Source: Fimousia sp036311565 (lineage in GTDB: Bacteria > Bacillota > Clostridia > Lachnospirales > Lachnospiraceae). Taken from it: a stretch of 60,117 nt of DNA. Each line of letters starts with the position of its first letter. Position 1 is the first letter of the stretch. The stretch spans positions 1 through 60,117 of the forward strand of contig JAXJPR010000018.1 in the NCBI GenBank assembly GCA_036311565.1, in the 5' to 3' direction. The notes below the pieces were generated by a model. That model was given only the letters and a program-made list of their open reading frames with translations. It ran no database searches and was not told the DNA's origin. Made by a program: the position numbers and the translations under genes. Shown piece by piece: positions 42,755 through 50,095 of the stretch.

Positions 42755-43498
42755 TTATGAGTTTTCCAGTTTTTCAATGATCATCTTTTTATAAGCAAGG
42801 AACTCATTGGTTAAGTTAAAATCTTTTCTGCGGGGTTTTGGTTCCTTTATGATGATTTCATCGGTAATCTGTCCTGGATTGCCAGTCAGAAGATAGATTC
42901 GGTCAGAGAGAAGAATGGCTTCATCAATATCATGGGTGATAAAAATTGTAGAAAGCTTGATTTCTTCCATCACATCTAAATACCAGCGGTGAATGGATGA
43001 TTTTGTAATCGTATCCAATGCACTGAAAGGTTCATCCAGTAATGCAATCTCATTGGAAAACATATAAGTACGGAGCAGTGCTGCTCGCTGTCTCATACCA
43101 CCAGAAAGCTGGCTTGGATACTTTTTCTCTGTGCCGGCAAGTCCAAATTCTTCAAAAAACGGACGGACTTTTTCGCGGGCTTCTTTTTTCTTCATACCTT
43201 TGATGATCAGCGGAAGGCTGACATTATCTTCAATGGTACGGTAAGGAAGTAATAAATCCTTTTGGAGCATATAGCTGATATGTCCGGCTTGTCCAGTAAT
43301 ATCAGTTCCGTTGAGAAGAACTTGACCTTCTTCAGGGGTCAGCAGGCCAGAAATAATATTAAATAATGTGGTCTTTCCAGAACCACTGACGCCCAAGAGA
43401 CTTATAATTTCCTTGTCATGAAGGACAATGGAAATATCTTTAATAATGGTCCGTTGATCGAACTGTTTTGTAATATGTTTTGTAATTAGTTCTGCCAT
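42755..43498 (-). CDS. ABC transporter ATP-binding protein (thiamine or precursor uptake)
   Basis: A 247-residue ATPase of the nitrate/sulfonate/taurine class. Walker A GVSGSGKT (36-43), signature LSGGMRQRAALLRT, Walker B IALLDEPFSALD and switch His in FITHDIDEA are all present. It is the last gene of a riboswitch-controlled operon (binding protein, permease, substrate-binding lipoprotein, ATPase), which marks it as ThiZ-like. It starts 31 nt after the lipoprotein gene. Confidence 0.9.
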   Translation of the reverse strand: MAELITKHITKQFDQRTIIKDISIVLHDKEIISLLGVSGSGKTTLFNIISGLLTPEEGQVLLNGTDITGQAGHISYMLQKDLLLPYRTIEDNVSLPLIIKGMKKKEAREKVRPFFEEFGLAGTEKKYPSQLSGGMRQRAALLRTYMFSNEIALLDEPFSALDTITKSSIHRWYLDVMEEIKLSTIFITHDIDEAILLSDRIYLLTGNPGQITDEIIIKEPKPRRKDFNLTNEFLAYKKMIIEKLENS

Positions 43499-43529
43499 TG
43501 TATATCCTATCTATGCCAAGCGGCAAATC

Positions 43530-44561
43530 TTAATTTTCTTCCAGATAATCATTGGTAAATCCTACATTTTCTTCTAAGGTTCCATCGACTAAATCATTGT
43601 CATTTAACCAACTGTAGAATTTATTCCAACGTTTTGCATCAATATATCCCCATTGTTTCGCATCAGCGATATACTGGTCTGCCATGTATTTCTGACTTTC
43701 TTTTACTAATTCTTCATCCAGTTCTGGAGAAGCTTTTAATAAAATACCAGCGGCTTCTTCTGGATTTTCAATTGCATATTCATATCCTTTTTCTGTTGCA
43801 GCCAGGAATGCTTTTGCTTTATCAGGATTTTCTTTTAAGAAATCATTATTTGCAATTAAGACTGGTGTGTAGTAATCAAAAGTATCATCAATGTCTTTAA
43901 ATGAAAAGTAGTCATAATCAAAATCAGCTAGCTGCGCAGCGATTCCAGCCCATCCTTCATAAATCCAGATAGCATCTACAGATTTGGTCTTTAACGCGCT
44001 GACTTCATCCGTTACTGTATTTGGAATCATTTCTACTTTATCAGGATTACCGCCGTCTTTTTCTACCACGGTCTTAATCATTGCCTGTTCGATTGGTAAA
44101 TCCCAGGTAGCGTATTGTTTTCCTTCCATTCCTTTTGGACGGTCAATGCCCTCTCCTTTTCTGGAAATAATGCCAGAAGTGTTATGCTGTAAGATAGCAG
44201 CGACAGAAGTAACTGGCAGCGGGTCATCACTGGCATAGGTAGCAGCTAACGTATCCTGAAATGAAATACCGAACTGAGCTTTTCCGCTTCCTACTAAAGC
44301 TTCGGCTCCATCATCTGGTGGCTGTACAATTTCTACATTAAAACCAGCTTCTTTGTAGTAGCCATTTTCCTGCGCAACATAAAGACCAGTGTGGTTGGTA
44401 TTTGGTGTCCAGTCTAATACGACAGTAATATCGGTTAATTCTTCACTTTCCACTTCTTTTTTTGCGCTGGTATTTTCTTCTTTGGAATCAGAGCCGTCGC
44501 AGGCAGCCAGGCTAAAAACAAGAAGGAAAGTTAAACATAGTGCGATTAATTTCTTTTTCAT
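43530..44561 (-). CDS. NMT1/THI5-like substrate-binding lipoprotein (ThiY-like)
   Basis: A 343-residue lipoprotein with signal peptide and lipobox ending LAAC (Cys near residue 21). The mature part has the NMT1/THI5 pattern VVLDWTPNTNHTGLYVAQENGYYKEAGF, then PDDGAEALVGSGKAQFGIS. Relatives bind thiamine precursors such as formyl-aminopyrimidine or HMP. The start at 44561 follows GGGAGA by 7 nt and gives an ATGA overlap with the permease; a longer frame from 44612 runs into the permease gene. The ligand (thiamine or a pyrimidine) is inferred from the riboswitch. Confidence 0.9.
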   Translation of the reverse strand: MKKKLIALCLTFLLVFSLAACDGSDSKEENTSAKKEVESEELTDITVVLDWTPNTNHTGLYVAQENGYYKEAGFNVEIVQPPDDGAEALVGSGKAQFGISFQDTLAATYASDDPLPVTSVAAILQHNTSGIISRKGEGIDRPKGMEGKQYATWDLPIEQAMIKTVVEKDGGNPDKVEMIPNTVTDEVSALKTKSVDAIWIYEGWAGIAAQLADFDYDYFSFKDIDDTFDYYTPVLIANNDFLKENPDKAKAFLAATEKGYEYAIENPEEAAGILLKASPELDEELVKESQKYMADQYIADAKQWGYIDAKRWNKFYSWLNDNDLVDGTLEENVGFTNDYLEEN

Positions 44562-45322
44562 TTTATATTCTCCCAAGGCATACATTTTTTTTGTAACACA
44601 TCCACAATCCACATCAGAAGTAAGCTGATGGCGGAAATGAGGAAGATAACTGCGAACATCCGGTCAAAAGCAAAAGCGCTTTTAACCCTTGTCATATAAA
44701 CACCCAGACCGGAAAAGCCACCCAGCCATTCAGAAATCACAGCTCCTACGATGGAGTAGGACACAGAAATTCGAAGGCTTGAAAAAAATTGGCTCATAGA
44801 GCTGGGAAGTTTAATATGGAAAAAAATCTGTGTTCTCGTTGCTCCCATAGAACGCAGCAGACGAACCATATCCTGATCTGCAGAACGGAAGCCTTCTAAT
44901 AGACCAATGGTAATTGGGAAGAAGGTAACGAGAATGATCAAAACAATTTTTGGTGCCATTTCGTAGCCAAGCCAAAGGACTAACAAAGGTGCAATGGCAA
45001 CAGTTGGAATTGTCTGTGTGATAACAATGAGTGGATAAAGAGCCTTATAAATGGAATCAAAATAATCCATGAGAACGGCACAGATAAATCCAATTACAAC
45101 GCCGCTTAGCAGTCCTAAAAATGCTTCCAGTATGGTTACCTTCGAATGAAACACTAACAGTGAAAAATCATCGATAAACGCTTTTCCAACGGTAACTGGA
45201 GAAGGAAGCATAAAACTTGGTACCATTCCTGTCATTGATACCACCTGCCAGATGATTAAGATCAAACCGATGGTAATAATGGAAGGAAGCTTATTGGTGA
45301 TGTTTGGTAACTTTCTTTTCAA
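44558..45322 (-). CDS. ABC transporter permease (ThiX-like)
   Basis: A 254-residue permease of the BPD-inner-membrane class with six helices and the EAA-loop EGFRSADQDMVRLLRSMGATRTQIF. The start is TTG 45322, inside the end of the upstream thiamine-binding gene (32-nt overlap), with AAGGAG 12 nt upstream. It is expected to pair with the ATPase and the ThiY-like lipoprotein. The substrate follows from the TPP riboswitch. Confidence 0.88.
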   Translation of the reverse strand: MKRKLPNITNKLPSIITIGLILIIWQVVSMTGMVPSFMLPSPVTVGKAFIDDFSLLVFHSKVTILEAFLGLLSGVVIGFICAVLMDYFDSIYKALYPLIVITQTIPTVAIAPLLVLWLGYEMAPKIVLIILVTFFPITIGLLEGFRSADQDMVRLLRSMGATRTQIFFHIKLPSSMSQFFSSLRISVSYSIVGAVISEWLGGFSGLGVYMTRVKSAFAFDRMFAVIFLISAISLLLMWIVDVLQKKCMPWENIK

Positions 45323-45587
45323 TGGTCAAAAGATCTCCTTCTGGTTTATAGCTTACTTTAATGTAAGCAGCAACAGAAGGTGCACCGGCTTTAATGGCAA
45401 TATGCTGGCACTCTTTTACAATGTCCATTAATTCGTCATAATCACCTTCAATGGTCGTTTCAAATGGTCCTACATAATAGTTGTTTCCTGTACTTTTGAT
45501 GTAAGCAATGACTTCATCAACGATGCGGACTAATTCATCGTCGTTAGAAGCTTCTGGTAAAGTTTGAATTGCAACACTTGCGTTCAT
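45291..45587 (-). CDS. MTH1187/YkoF-type thiamine-binding protein
   Basis: A 98-residue ferredoxin-fold protein of the MTH1187 family, half of a YkoF. Visible are NASVAIQTLPEA, YYVGPFETTIEGDYDELMDIVKEC and the VSYKPEGDLLTIEKKV strand. YkoF-family proteins bind thiamine pyrimidine compounds in the cytoplasm. It is first in the operon, directly after the TPP riboswitch with AGGAG before the start codon. Confidence 0.9.
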   Translation of the reverse strand: MNASVAIQTLPEASNDDELVRIVDEVIAYIKSTGNNYYVGPFETTIEGDYDELMDIVKECQHIAIKAGAPSVAAYIKVSYKPEGDLLTIEKKVTKHHQ

Positions 45588-45603
45588 TCTAAAATTCTCC
45601 TTT

Positions 45604-45635
45604 CTAAAAAAAACGCCCCTGCATAATGCAGAGGC
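45604..45635 (-). terminator. Riboswitch expression-platform terminator
   Basis: On the minus strand GCCTCTGC pairs with GCAGGGGC (one G:U) around a 5-nt loop, followed by a U-rich run. It lies between the TPP aptamer and the first start codon, so TPP binding should end transcription. Confidence 0.9.
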
Positions 45636-45651
45636 ACATCCATATCATTAT

Positions 45652-45726
45652 GTTCCTACGCTGGCATTATCCAGATCAGGTTAAGGGTCAAAGGAAAATC
45701 CTTACTCTCAGCCATGTGGGCTCCCC
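45652..45726 (-). promoter_or_regulatory. TPP riboswitch aptamer
   Basis: The minus strand reads GGGGAGCC at its 5' end, then GGCTGAGAGTAAGG, GACCCTTAACCTGATCTGG and ATAATGCCAGCGTAGGAA, which is the conserved thiamine pyrophosphate aptamer with J3-2 CTGAGA and the pyrophosphate helix. It governs the four thiamine-uptake genes. The rest of the gap (45727-45857) is AT-rich and holds a possible -35 TTGACA at 45772-45777 (minus strand). Confidence 0.95.
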
Positions 45727-45857
45727 ATTGTTAAAATATCTACTTATAAGCCTACTATTTTATAGGGTAATTGTCAAGTTATTTGAGACTGGAAGATCTG
45801 CTATTAAAAGATACTTGGTCTTATAATTAACAGATCCTTTGCCATTGTTTTGTTTGA

Positions 45858-47213
45858 TTATAAAGCTGCAGCAACTTCTTTTAATTTCATTCCATTAGAA
45901 CCTTTTAAAAGAACGGCATCTCCTGGCTGTAAGAATTCTTTTAATGCAGCAGTTAAAGTTTCGTTATCATCGAATTTCTGGATCATAATAGAAGAATTCT
46001 TTTCTTTTACGCCCTCGATTGTATGGTGAATCAAATCACCCACGGCAAAAAGGTGAGTGATGGAAGTACCTGCAAGATAAGTGCCCACTTCTTTATGATA
46101 GGTTGGGGAGTTTTCTCCAAGTTCCAGCATATCTGCAAGCACAGCAATCTTATGATGTTTGTCTTTCATAGTATCAAGAATGCTTAAGCTTGCTCTCATG
46201 GAATCAGGACTTGCATTATAAGTATCATCGATGACAGTGTATCCATTGCTTTCGCGGATGGATTGCCGCTGTCCCTGGAACTGCATCAGCTGTTTTACGG
46301 CAGTTTCTACTGGAACGCCAAAATGATTGCCAACAGCGATGGCAGCCAATGCATTTAATACATTGTGATTTCCAAGAGTATTGATAGTAACCGGATAAGA
46401 ATTCCCGTCAAAATGGCACACAAAACTGGTCTGGCCGTTATCTTCTGTAATATCGGTAGCACGGAAGTGACAATTTTCTCCCAGTCCATAGAATTTATAT
46501 GGATGGTTTACAAGTTCTGGTGCATGTTTGGAGAGCATATCATTATCACCGTTAATAAAAAGAATACCATCTTCCTTTAATCCTTTTTGGATATCTAATT
46601 TTTCCTGACAGATATTTTCTCTTGTTTTTAACTGTTCAATATGAGCAACGCCTACATTGGTAACAACGGCAACATTTGGCTGTGCAATGTTCGTTAAAAT
46701 CGTAATCTGACCACGTTCGCTCATACCTAATTCCAGCACGGCAATTTCATCCTGAAAACTCATCTTATCAATGGTCAAAGGCACCCCGATCTGGCTGTTC
46801 TGGTTCCCTGAAGTTTCAAAGGCTTTAAATTTCCCTTTTAAAACACAGGTAATCATTTCACGGGTTGTAGTCTTTCCAACGCTTCCAGTAACAGAAACGA
46901 TTGGAAGATTCATTTTATTCCGGTAAAAAATGGCCAAGTCCTGCATGGCTTTTACGGTGTCTTTGACAGCAATGACTGGCTGGGTGTGTTCGTAGGAATC
47001 ATGTTCCTGAGTGAAGCTTGCAGCACCAGCATCTAACGTGGAAGCCATAAATTTATGAGCATCCACCCGTTCTCCAATAATTGGAACAAACAGAGAAGAT
47101 TCATCGGCGTCTCTGGAATCAATACAAAAGTGAGTGATCATTTTGTCTTTCTTTCCGCATAGAAGTGTGCCGCCAGTAGCGGTCAGTACATCTTGAATTG
47201 TAATATTTTCCAT
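45858..47213 (-). CDS. murF: UDP-N-acetylmuramoyl-tripeptide--D-alanyl-D-alanine ligase
   Basis: A 451-residue Mur ligase that adds D-Ala-D-Ala to complete the peptidoglycan pentapeptide in the cytoplasm. It has the N-terminal substrate domain (FCIDSRDADESSLFVPIIGERVDAHKF), the P-loop VTGSVGKTTT, ELGMSERGQI, the NHNVLNALAAIAVG helix and YNASPDSMRASL at the C-terminal domain. It follows murE by 18 nt in the same direction. Confidence 0.95.
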   Translation of the reverse strand: MENITIQDVLTATGGTLLCGKKDKMITHFCIDSRDADESSLFVPIIGERVDAHKFMASTLDAGAASFTQEHDSYEHTQPVIAVKDTVKAMQDLAIFYRNKMNLPIVSVTGSVGKTTTREMITCVLKGKFKAFETSGNQNSQIGVPLTIDKMSFQDEIAVLELGMSERGQITILTNIAQPNVAVVTNVGVAHIEQLKTRENICQEKLDIQKGLKEDGILFINGDNDMLSKHAPELVNHPYKFYGLGENCHFRATDITEDNGQTSFVCHFDGNSYPVTINTLGNHNVLNALAAIAVGNHFGVPVETAVKQLMQFQGQRQSIRESNGYTVIDDTYNASPDSMRASLSILDTMKDKHHKIAVLADMLELGENSPTYHKEVGTYLAGTSITHLFAVGDLIHHTIEGVKEKNSSIMIQKFDDNETLTAALKEFLQPGDAVLLKGSNGMKLKEVAAAL

Positions 47214-47231
47214 AATAAAAATCCTTTTCGT

Positions 47232-48701
47232 CTAAATCATATTCTTTTCTTTTGCATAGGCTTCGATAATTTCCCGTTCGCTGTAATGGGATTTTACCCC
47301 TTTGACATCAATATATTCTTCATGACCTTTTCCAAGCAGTGCGATAATATCACCTTTTTGTGCATGGTCGATAACATAGTGGATCGCATCGGTCCTGTCT
47401 TCGATTTCTACAAATTCGCCATCGGTTTTTGCAAGACCGATCTTAATATCTGCTAAAATATCTTTGATGTCTTCAAAACGGTTATTATCTGCAGTAATTA
47501 CAGATAGATCAGCCATCTTACCGGATGTTTCACCCATTTCATAACGGCGCAGTTTCGAACGGTTTCCGCCACATCCAAATAAAGAAACTAAACGATTTGG
47601 ATGATATTCGCGAAGGGTCTCTAAAATACTTTCCATACTCATGGCATTGTGTGCATAGTCGATCAGGATTGTAAAATCTTTAGAAATTGGGACAATTTCC
47701 ACGCGGCCTTTGACACGAATCACTTTTAAAGCTTCTTTCATATCTTCCACTGGAATGCCAAGTGCATGGCTGATGGAAAGAGCCACCAGTGAGTTATATA
47801 CGCTGAATTTTCCAGGAATGTTTACCACCATAGAAGTATTGATATCGCCACTTAAATCAAACTGAATGCCAAGATTTCCATTTTCGTTGAAAAGATGATC
47901 GTTGGAAGCACATAGATCGGCATCTTTGGCGAAGCCAAAAGTTTTTACCTCACAAGTATGGTCTTTTAAGATCGCATCCAGATGAGAGTCATCGGCATTG
48001 AAAAATCCGATGTTACATCTCTGGAACAGCAGACTCTTGTAATAGATATATTCATCTAGATCTTTGTGTTCATTTGGACCGATATGGTCTGGAGAAAGGT
48101 TTGTAAATACCCCGTAGTCAAAGGTAAATCCATCCACACGGTTCATCATAAGTCCCTGAGAAGAAACTTCCATTACCATATATTCACATCCGGCTTTGAC
48201 CATTTCACTCATTAGATACTGAACTTCGTAAGATTCCGGAGTGGTATTTTCAGTAGGGTATTTTTTACCATCGATAACAGCACCAATAGTACCAATGACA
48301 CCGACTTTCTTTCCGGCATGTTTTAAAATTGCCTCCACCATATAAGTCGTTGTGGTTTTTCCTTTTGTACCAGTAAGACCGATGGTCGTCAATTTATCAG
48401 CAGGATAATCAAAATATGCAGCAGCCAGATAAGCAAGGGCTTTTCTTGCAGACTCCACTTTGATTACCGTCACATCTCCTTCGACTTCCACATCTTTTTC
48501 AATAATAATAACGGAAGCCCCTTTTTTCACTGCGTCAGGAATGAATTTGTGTGCATCTACAGTCGTACCGCTGATGCACAGAAAGGCAGATCCTTCCTCT
48601 ACTTTTCTGGAATCATAAATAATGTCAGAAACATCTGTATTTAAACTTCCTTTTACAAGGGAATAAGGGATTTTTTTCAGCAAATCTTTTAATTTTTTCA
48701 T
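47232..48701 (-). CDS. murE: UDP-N-acetylmuramoyl-L-alanyl-D-glutamate ligase (MurE), likely diaminopimelate-adding
   Basis: A 489-residue Mur ligase that adds the third stem-peptide residue. It has the P-loop LTGTKGKTTTT, TTPESYEVQYLM, MEVSSQGL, the carbamylated-lysine region (YYKSLLFQR) and LLGKGHEEYID. The amino-acid-specificity motif, DNPR in diaminopimelate-adding enzymes, reads DNNR here (TADNNRFEDIKDI), keeping Asp, Asn and Arg but not Pro. Diaminopimelate is most likely; Lys or another diamino acid is possible. It precedes murF, and a strong promoter lies upstream. Confidence 0.9.
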   Translation of the reverse strand: MKKLKDLLKKIPYSLVKGSLNTDVSDIIYDSRKVEEGSAFLCISGTTVDAHKFIPDAVKKGASVIIIEKDVEVEGDVTVIKVESARKALAYLAAAYFDYPADKLTTIGLTGTKGKTTTTYMVEAILKHAGKKVGVIGTIGAVIDGKKYPTENTTPESYEVQYLMSEMVKAGCEYMVMEVSSQGLMMNRVDGFTFDYGVFTNLSPDHIGPNEHKDLDEYIYYKSLLFQRCNIGFFNADDSHLDAILKDHTCEVKTFGFAKDADLCASNDHLFNENGNLGIQFDLSGDINTSMVVNIPGKFSVYNSLVALSISHALGIPVEDMKEALKVIRVKGRVEIVPISKDFTILIDYAHNAMSMESILETLREYHPNRLVSLFGCGGNRSKLRRYEMGETSGKMADLSVITADNNRFEDIKDILADIKIGLAKTDGEFVEIEDRTDAIHYVIDHAQKGDIIALLGKGHEEYIDVKGVKSHYSEREIIEAYAKEKNMI

Positions 48702-48731
48702 GATTACACCTCATTTCTTTATCTTGTTTCA

Positions 48732-48760
48732 ATGATACTCTAGTGCTGTTTTTTTGTCAA
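48732..48760 (-). promoter_or_regulatory. Promoter of murE-murF
   Basis: Minus strand: perfect -35 TTGACA (48755-48760), 17-nt spacer, -10 TATCAT (48732-48737), 30 nt before the murE start. Confidence 0.7.
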
Positions 48761-48837
48761 TTACATGGTATTTAAAATGAAACTATGGTAAAATATAAGG
48801 CATAAACGGAAAATAAAAAGGAAGGAACGTTTCAAAT

Positions 48838-49644
48838 ATGAAAAAATCTGAGAAAACTTTATTGGTAATTGGAACGGCTGTTATGATGGTATTTATCCTG
48901 TTGGGCATTCCTAAAATTGGAGAATTATTAAAACCTGTGGTCGGTTTTGATGTAAAAATGCTTTTATATGTTATCATTTTGATCGGTATGTATCTGATCG
49001 GAAGAGCCGGTGGAGGAAAATATAAAAAAATCGATAAACAGCTTTCTGAATTGAATCGTGATCTTATCGATAACCATCGCATTGATTACTATATTATTCA
49101 AAATAAGCGTTTATACAAAGAAGTAGATAATAAGAGCTATCGTACATTATTCTTATTAAATATTGCTACTGCTTATTATCATAATGGACAGTACGAAAAG
49201 TCCAATGGTGTTATTGAAAAGATTGATGAAGAATATTTAAATGAAGGTCAAAAAGCGGCTGTCTATAATCAGCAATTTTCTAATTATATTTATCTTGACC
49301 AACTGGAAAAAGCAGCAGCGGTATATGAAAAGCATCAAGAATTATTTAAAAAATATGAAGAAGATAAAAAATTACGAAATCATTATGTGATCAGCAAATT
49401 GACATATGATTTAGAAGCAGGAAAAAATGAGGAAACGGCAGTTGCCAAAGTAAGGGAAGTATTTGATACGATTGCAATTCCAGAGAAATCTTATGATAGA
49501 GCCTATACCTATCGTTTACTGGAAGGAAAACTTTTATTAGCAGAAGGAAAACGAAAAGAAGGAAGAGAAGCACTTCACAGTTTATCAAAAGATTTTATTA
49601 TGCCGGGAATGAAAAAAGAAATCGATAAGATGTTATCATACTAG
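48838..49644 (+). CDS. Membrane-anchored TPR-like protein of unknown function
   Basis: A 268-residue protein I cannot name. Two N-terminal hydrophobic helices (about 7-28 and 40-58) are followed by a soluble, all-helical domain of about 200 residues with tetratricopeptide-like hairpins (LLNIATAYYHNGQYEKSNGV; KAAAVYEKHQELFKKY). It is probably a cytoplasmic-facing membrane adapter. AAGGAACG precedes the start. It diverges from murE, so a link with cell-wall synthesis is possible but unproven. Confidence 0.8.
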   Translation: MKKSEKTLLVIGTAVMMVFILLGIPKIGELLKPVVGFDVKMLLYVIILIGMYLIGRAGGGKYKKIDKQLSELNRDLIDNHRIDYYIIQNKRLYKEVDNKSYRTLFLLNIATAYYHNGQYEKSNGVIEKIDEEYLNEGQKAAVYNQQFSNYIYLDQLEKAAAVYEKHQELFKKYEEDKKLRNHYVISKLTYDLEAGKNEETAVAKVREVFDTIAIPEKSYDRAYTYRLLEGKLLLAEGKRKEGREALHSLSKDFIMPGMKKEIDKMLSY

Positions 49645-49678
49645 AAAGTTTTTTACATCGGAAGAAGGGGAGAGTTTT

Positions 49679-49777
49679 ATGACCAGAGATTTCTGCAAAA
49701 AGGGAAGAGAAAAGGGCTGGGTGACCGCAATTACAGGGTCATCTGGTCTTTCTTTGCTTATAAACAGCCTTATTTGA
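49679..49777 (+). CDS. Possible 32-residue small protein or structured RNA region
   Basis: ATG 49679 follows AAGGGGAG by 6 nt and opens a 32-codon frame ending at TGA 49777. The product is basic then hydrophobic and resembles nothing I know. The DNA also forms nested inverted repeats: GACCAGA (49681-) with TCTGGTC, and TGACC with GGTCA inside, followed by T-rich sequence. This looks like a terminator or small RNA for the upstream gene as much as a gene. The rest of the gap 49645-49844 shows nothing else. Confidence 0.25.
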   Translation: MTRDFCKKGREKGWVTAITGSSGLSLLINSLI

Positions 49778-49844
49778 TGGTTTACTTTTAAATATTTAGA
49801 AATAAAAAAGCTATTTACAGTTATGTTTTTGATATGCAGAATTT

Positions 49845-50093
49845 GTGCAGATTGATGAAGCATTCTATGATATAATAATGAAAGAGTTGGATAAAGAAAA
49901 CTATGATATAATAAGAGAAGAACTGGATAAAGAAATAACAAGAGAAAAACTTGAGGAATTAATTGAAAATGAAAAATATTATTATTGTTTTGACCAGGAT
50001 AGAACGTTGTGGATCGGTCTTATCTGGGATGACTATGACTGCATCAATGTAAATCCATTGTTCTGGGAGAAAAATAATGATTTGGAGGAATGA
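49845..50093 (+). CDS. Small acidic protein of unknown function upstream of dnaE
   Basis: An 82-residue frame (GTG 49845; ATG 49878 is an alternative start). It is strongly acidic, with a duplicated KELDKENYDII/EELDKEI stretch and an aromatic C-terminal part (KYYYCFDQDRTLWIGLIWDDYDC). The stop lies 2 nt before the dnaE start, so it may be coupled to dnaE. No good ribosome binding site precedes the GTG, and I know no family. Coding is supported by its position and by a plausible globular tail. Confidence 0.5.
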   Translation: MQIDEAFYDIIMKELDKENYDIIREELDKEITREKLEELIENEKYYYCFDQDRTLWIGLIWDDYDCINVNPLFWEKNNDLEE

Positions 50094-50095
50094 GT

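Noticed and set aside
44562..44612. Longer N-terminus for the ThiY-like lipoprotein
   Set aside because: It would overlap the permease gene by over 50 nt and bury the signal peptide; ATG 44561 has its own ribosome binding site.
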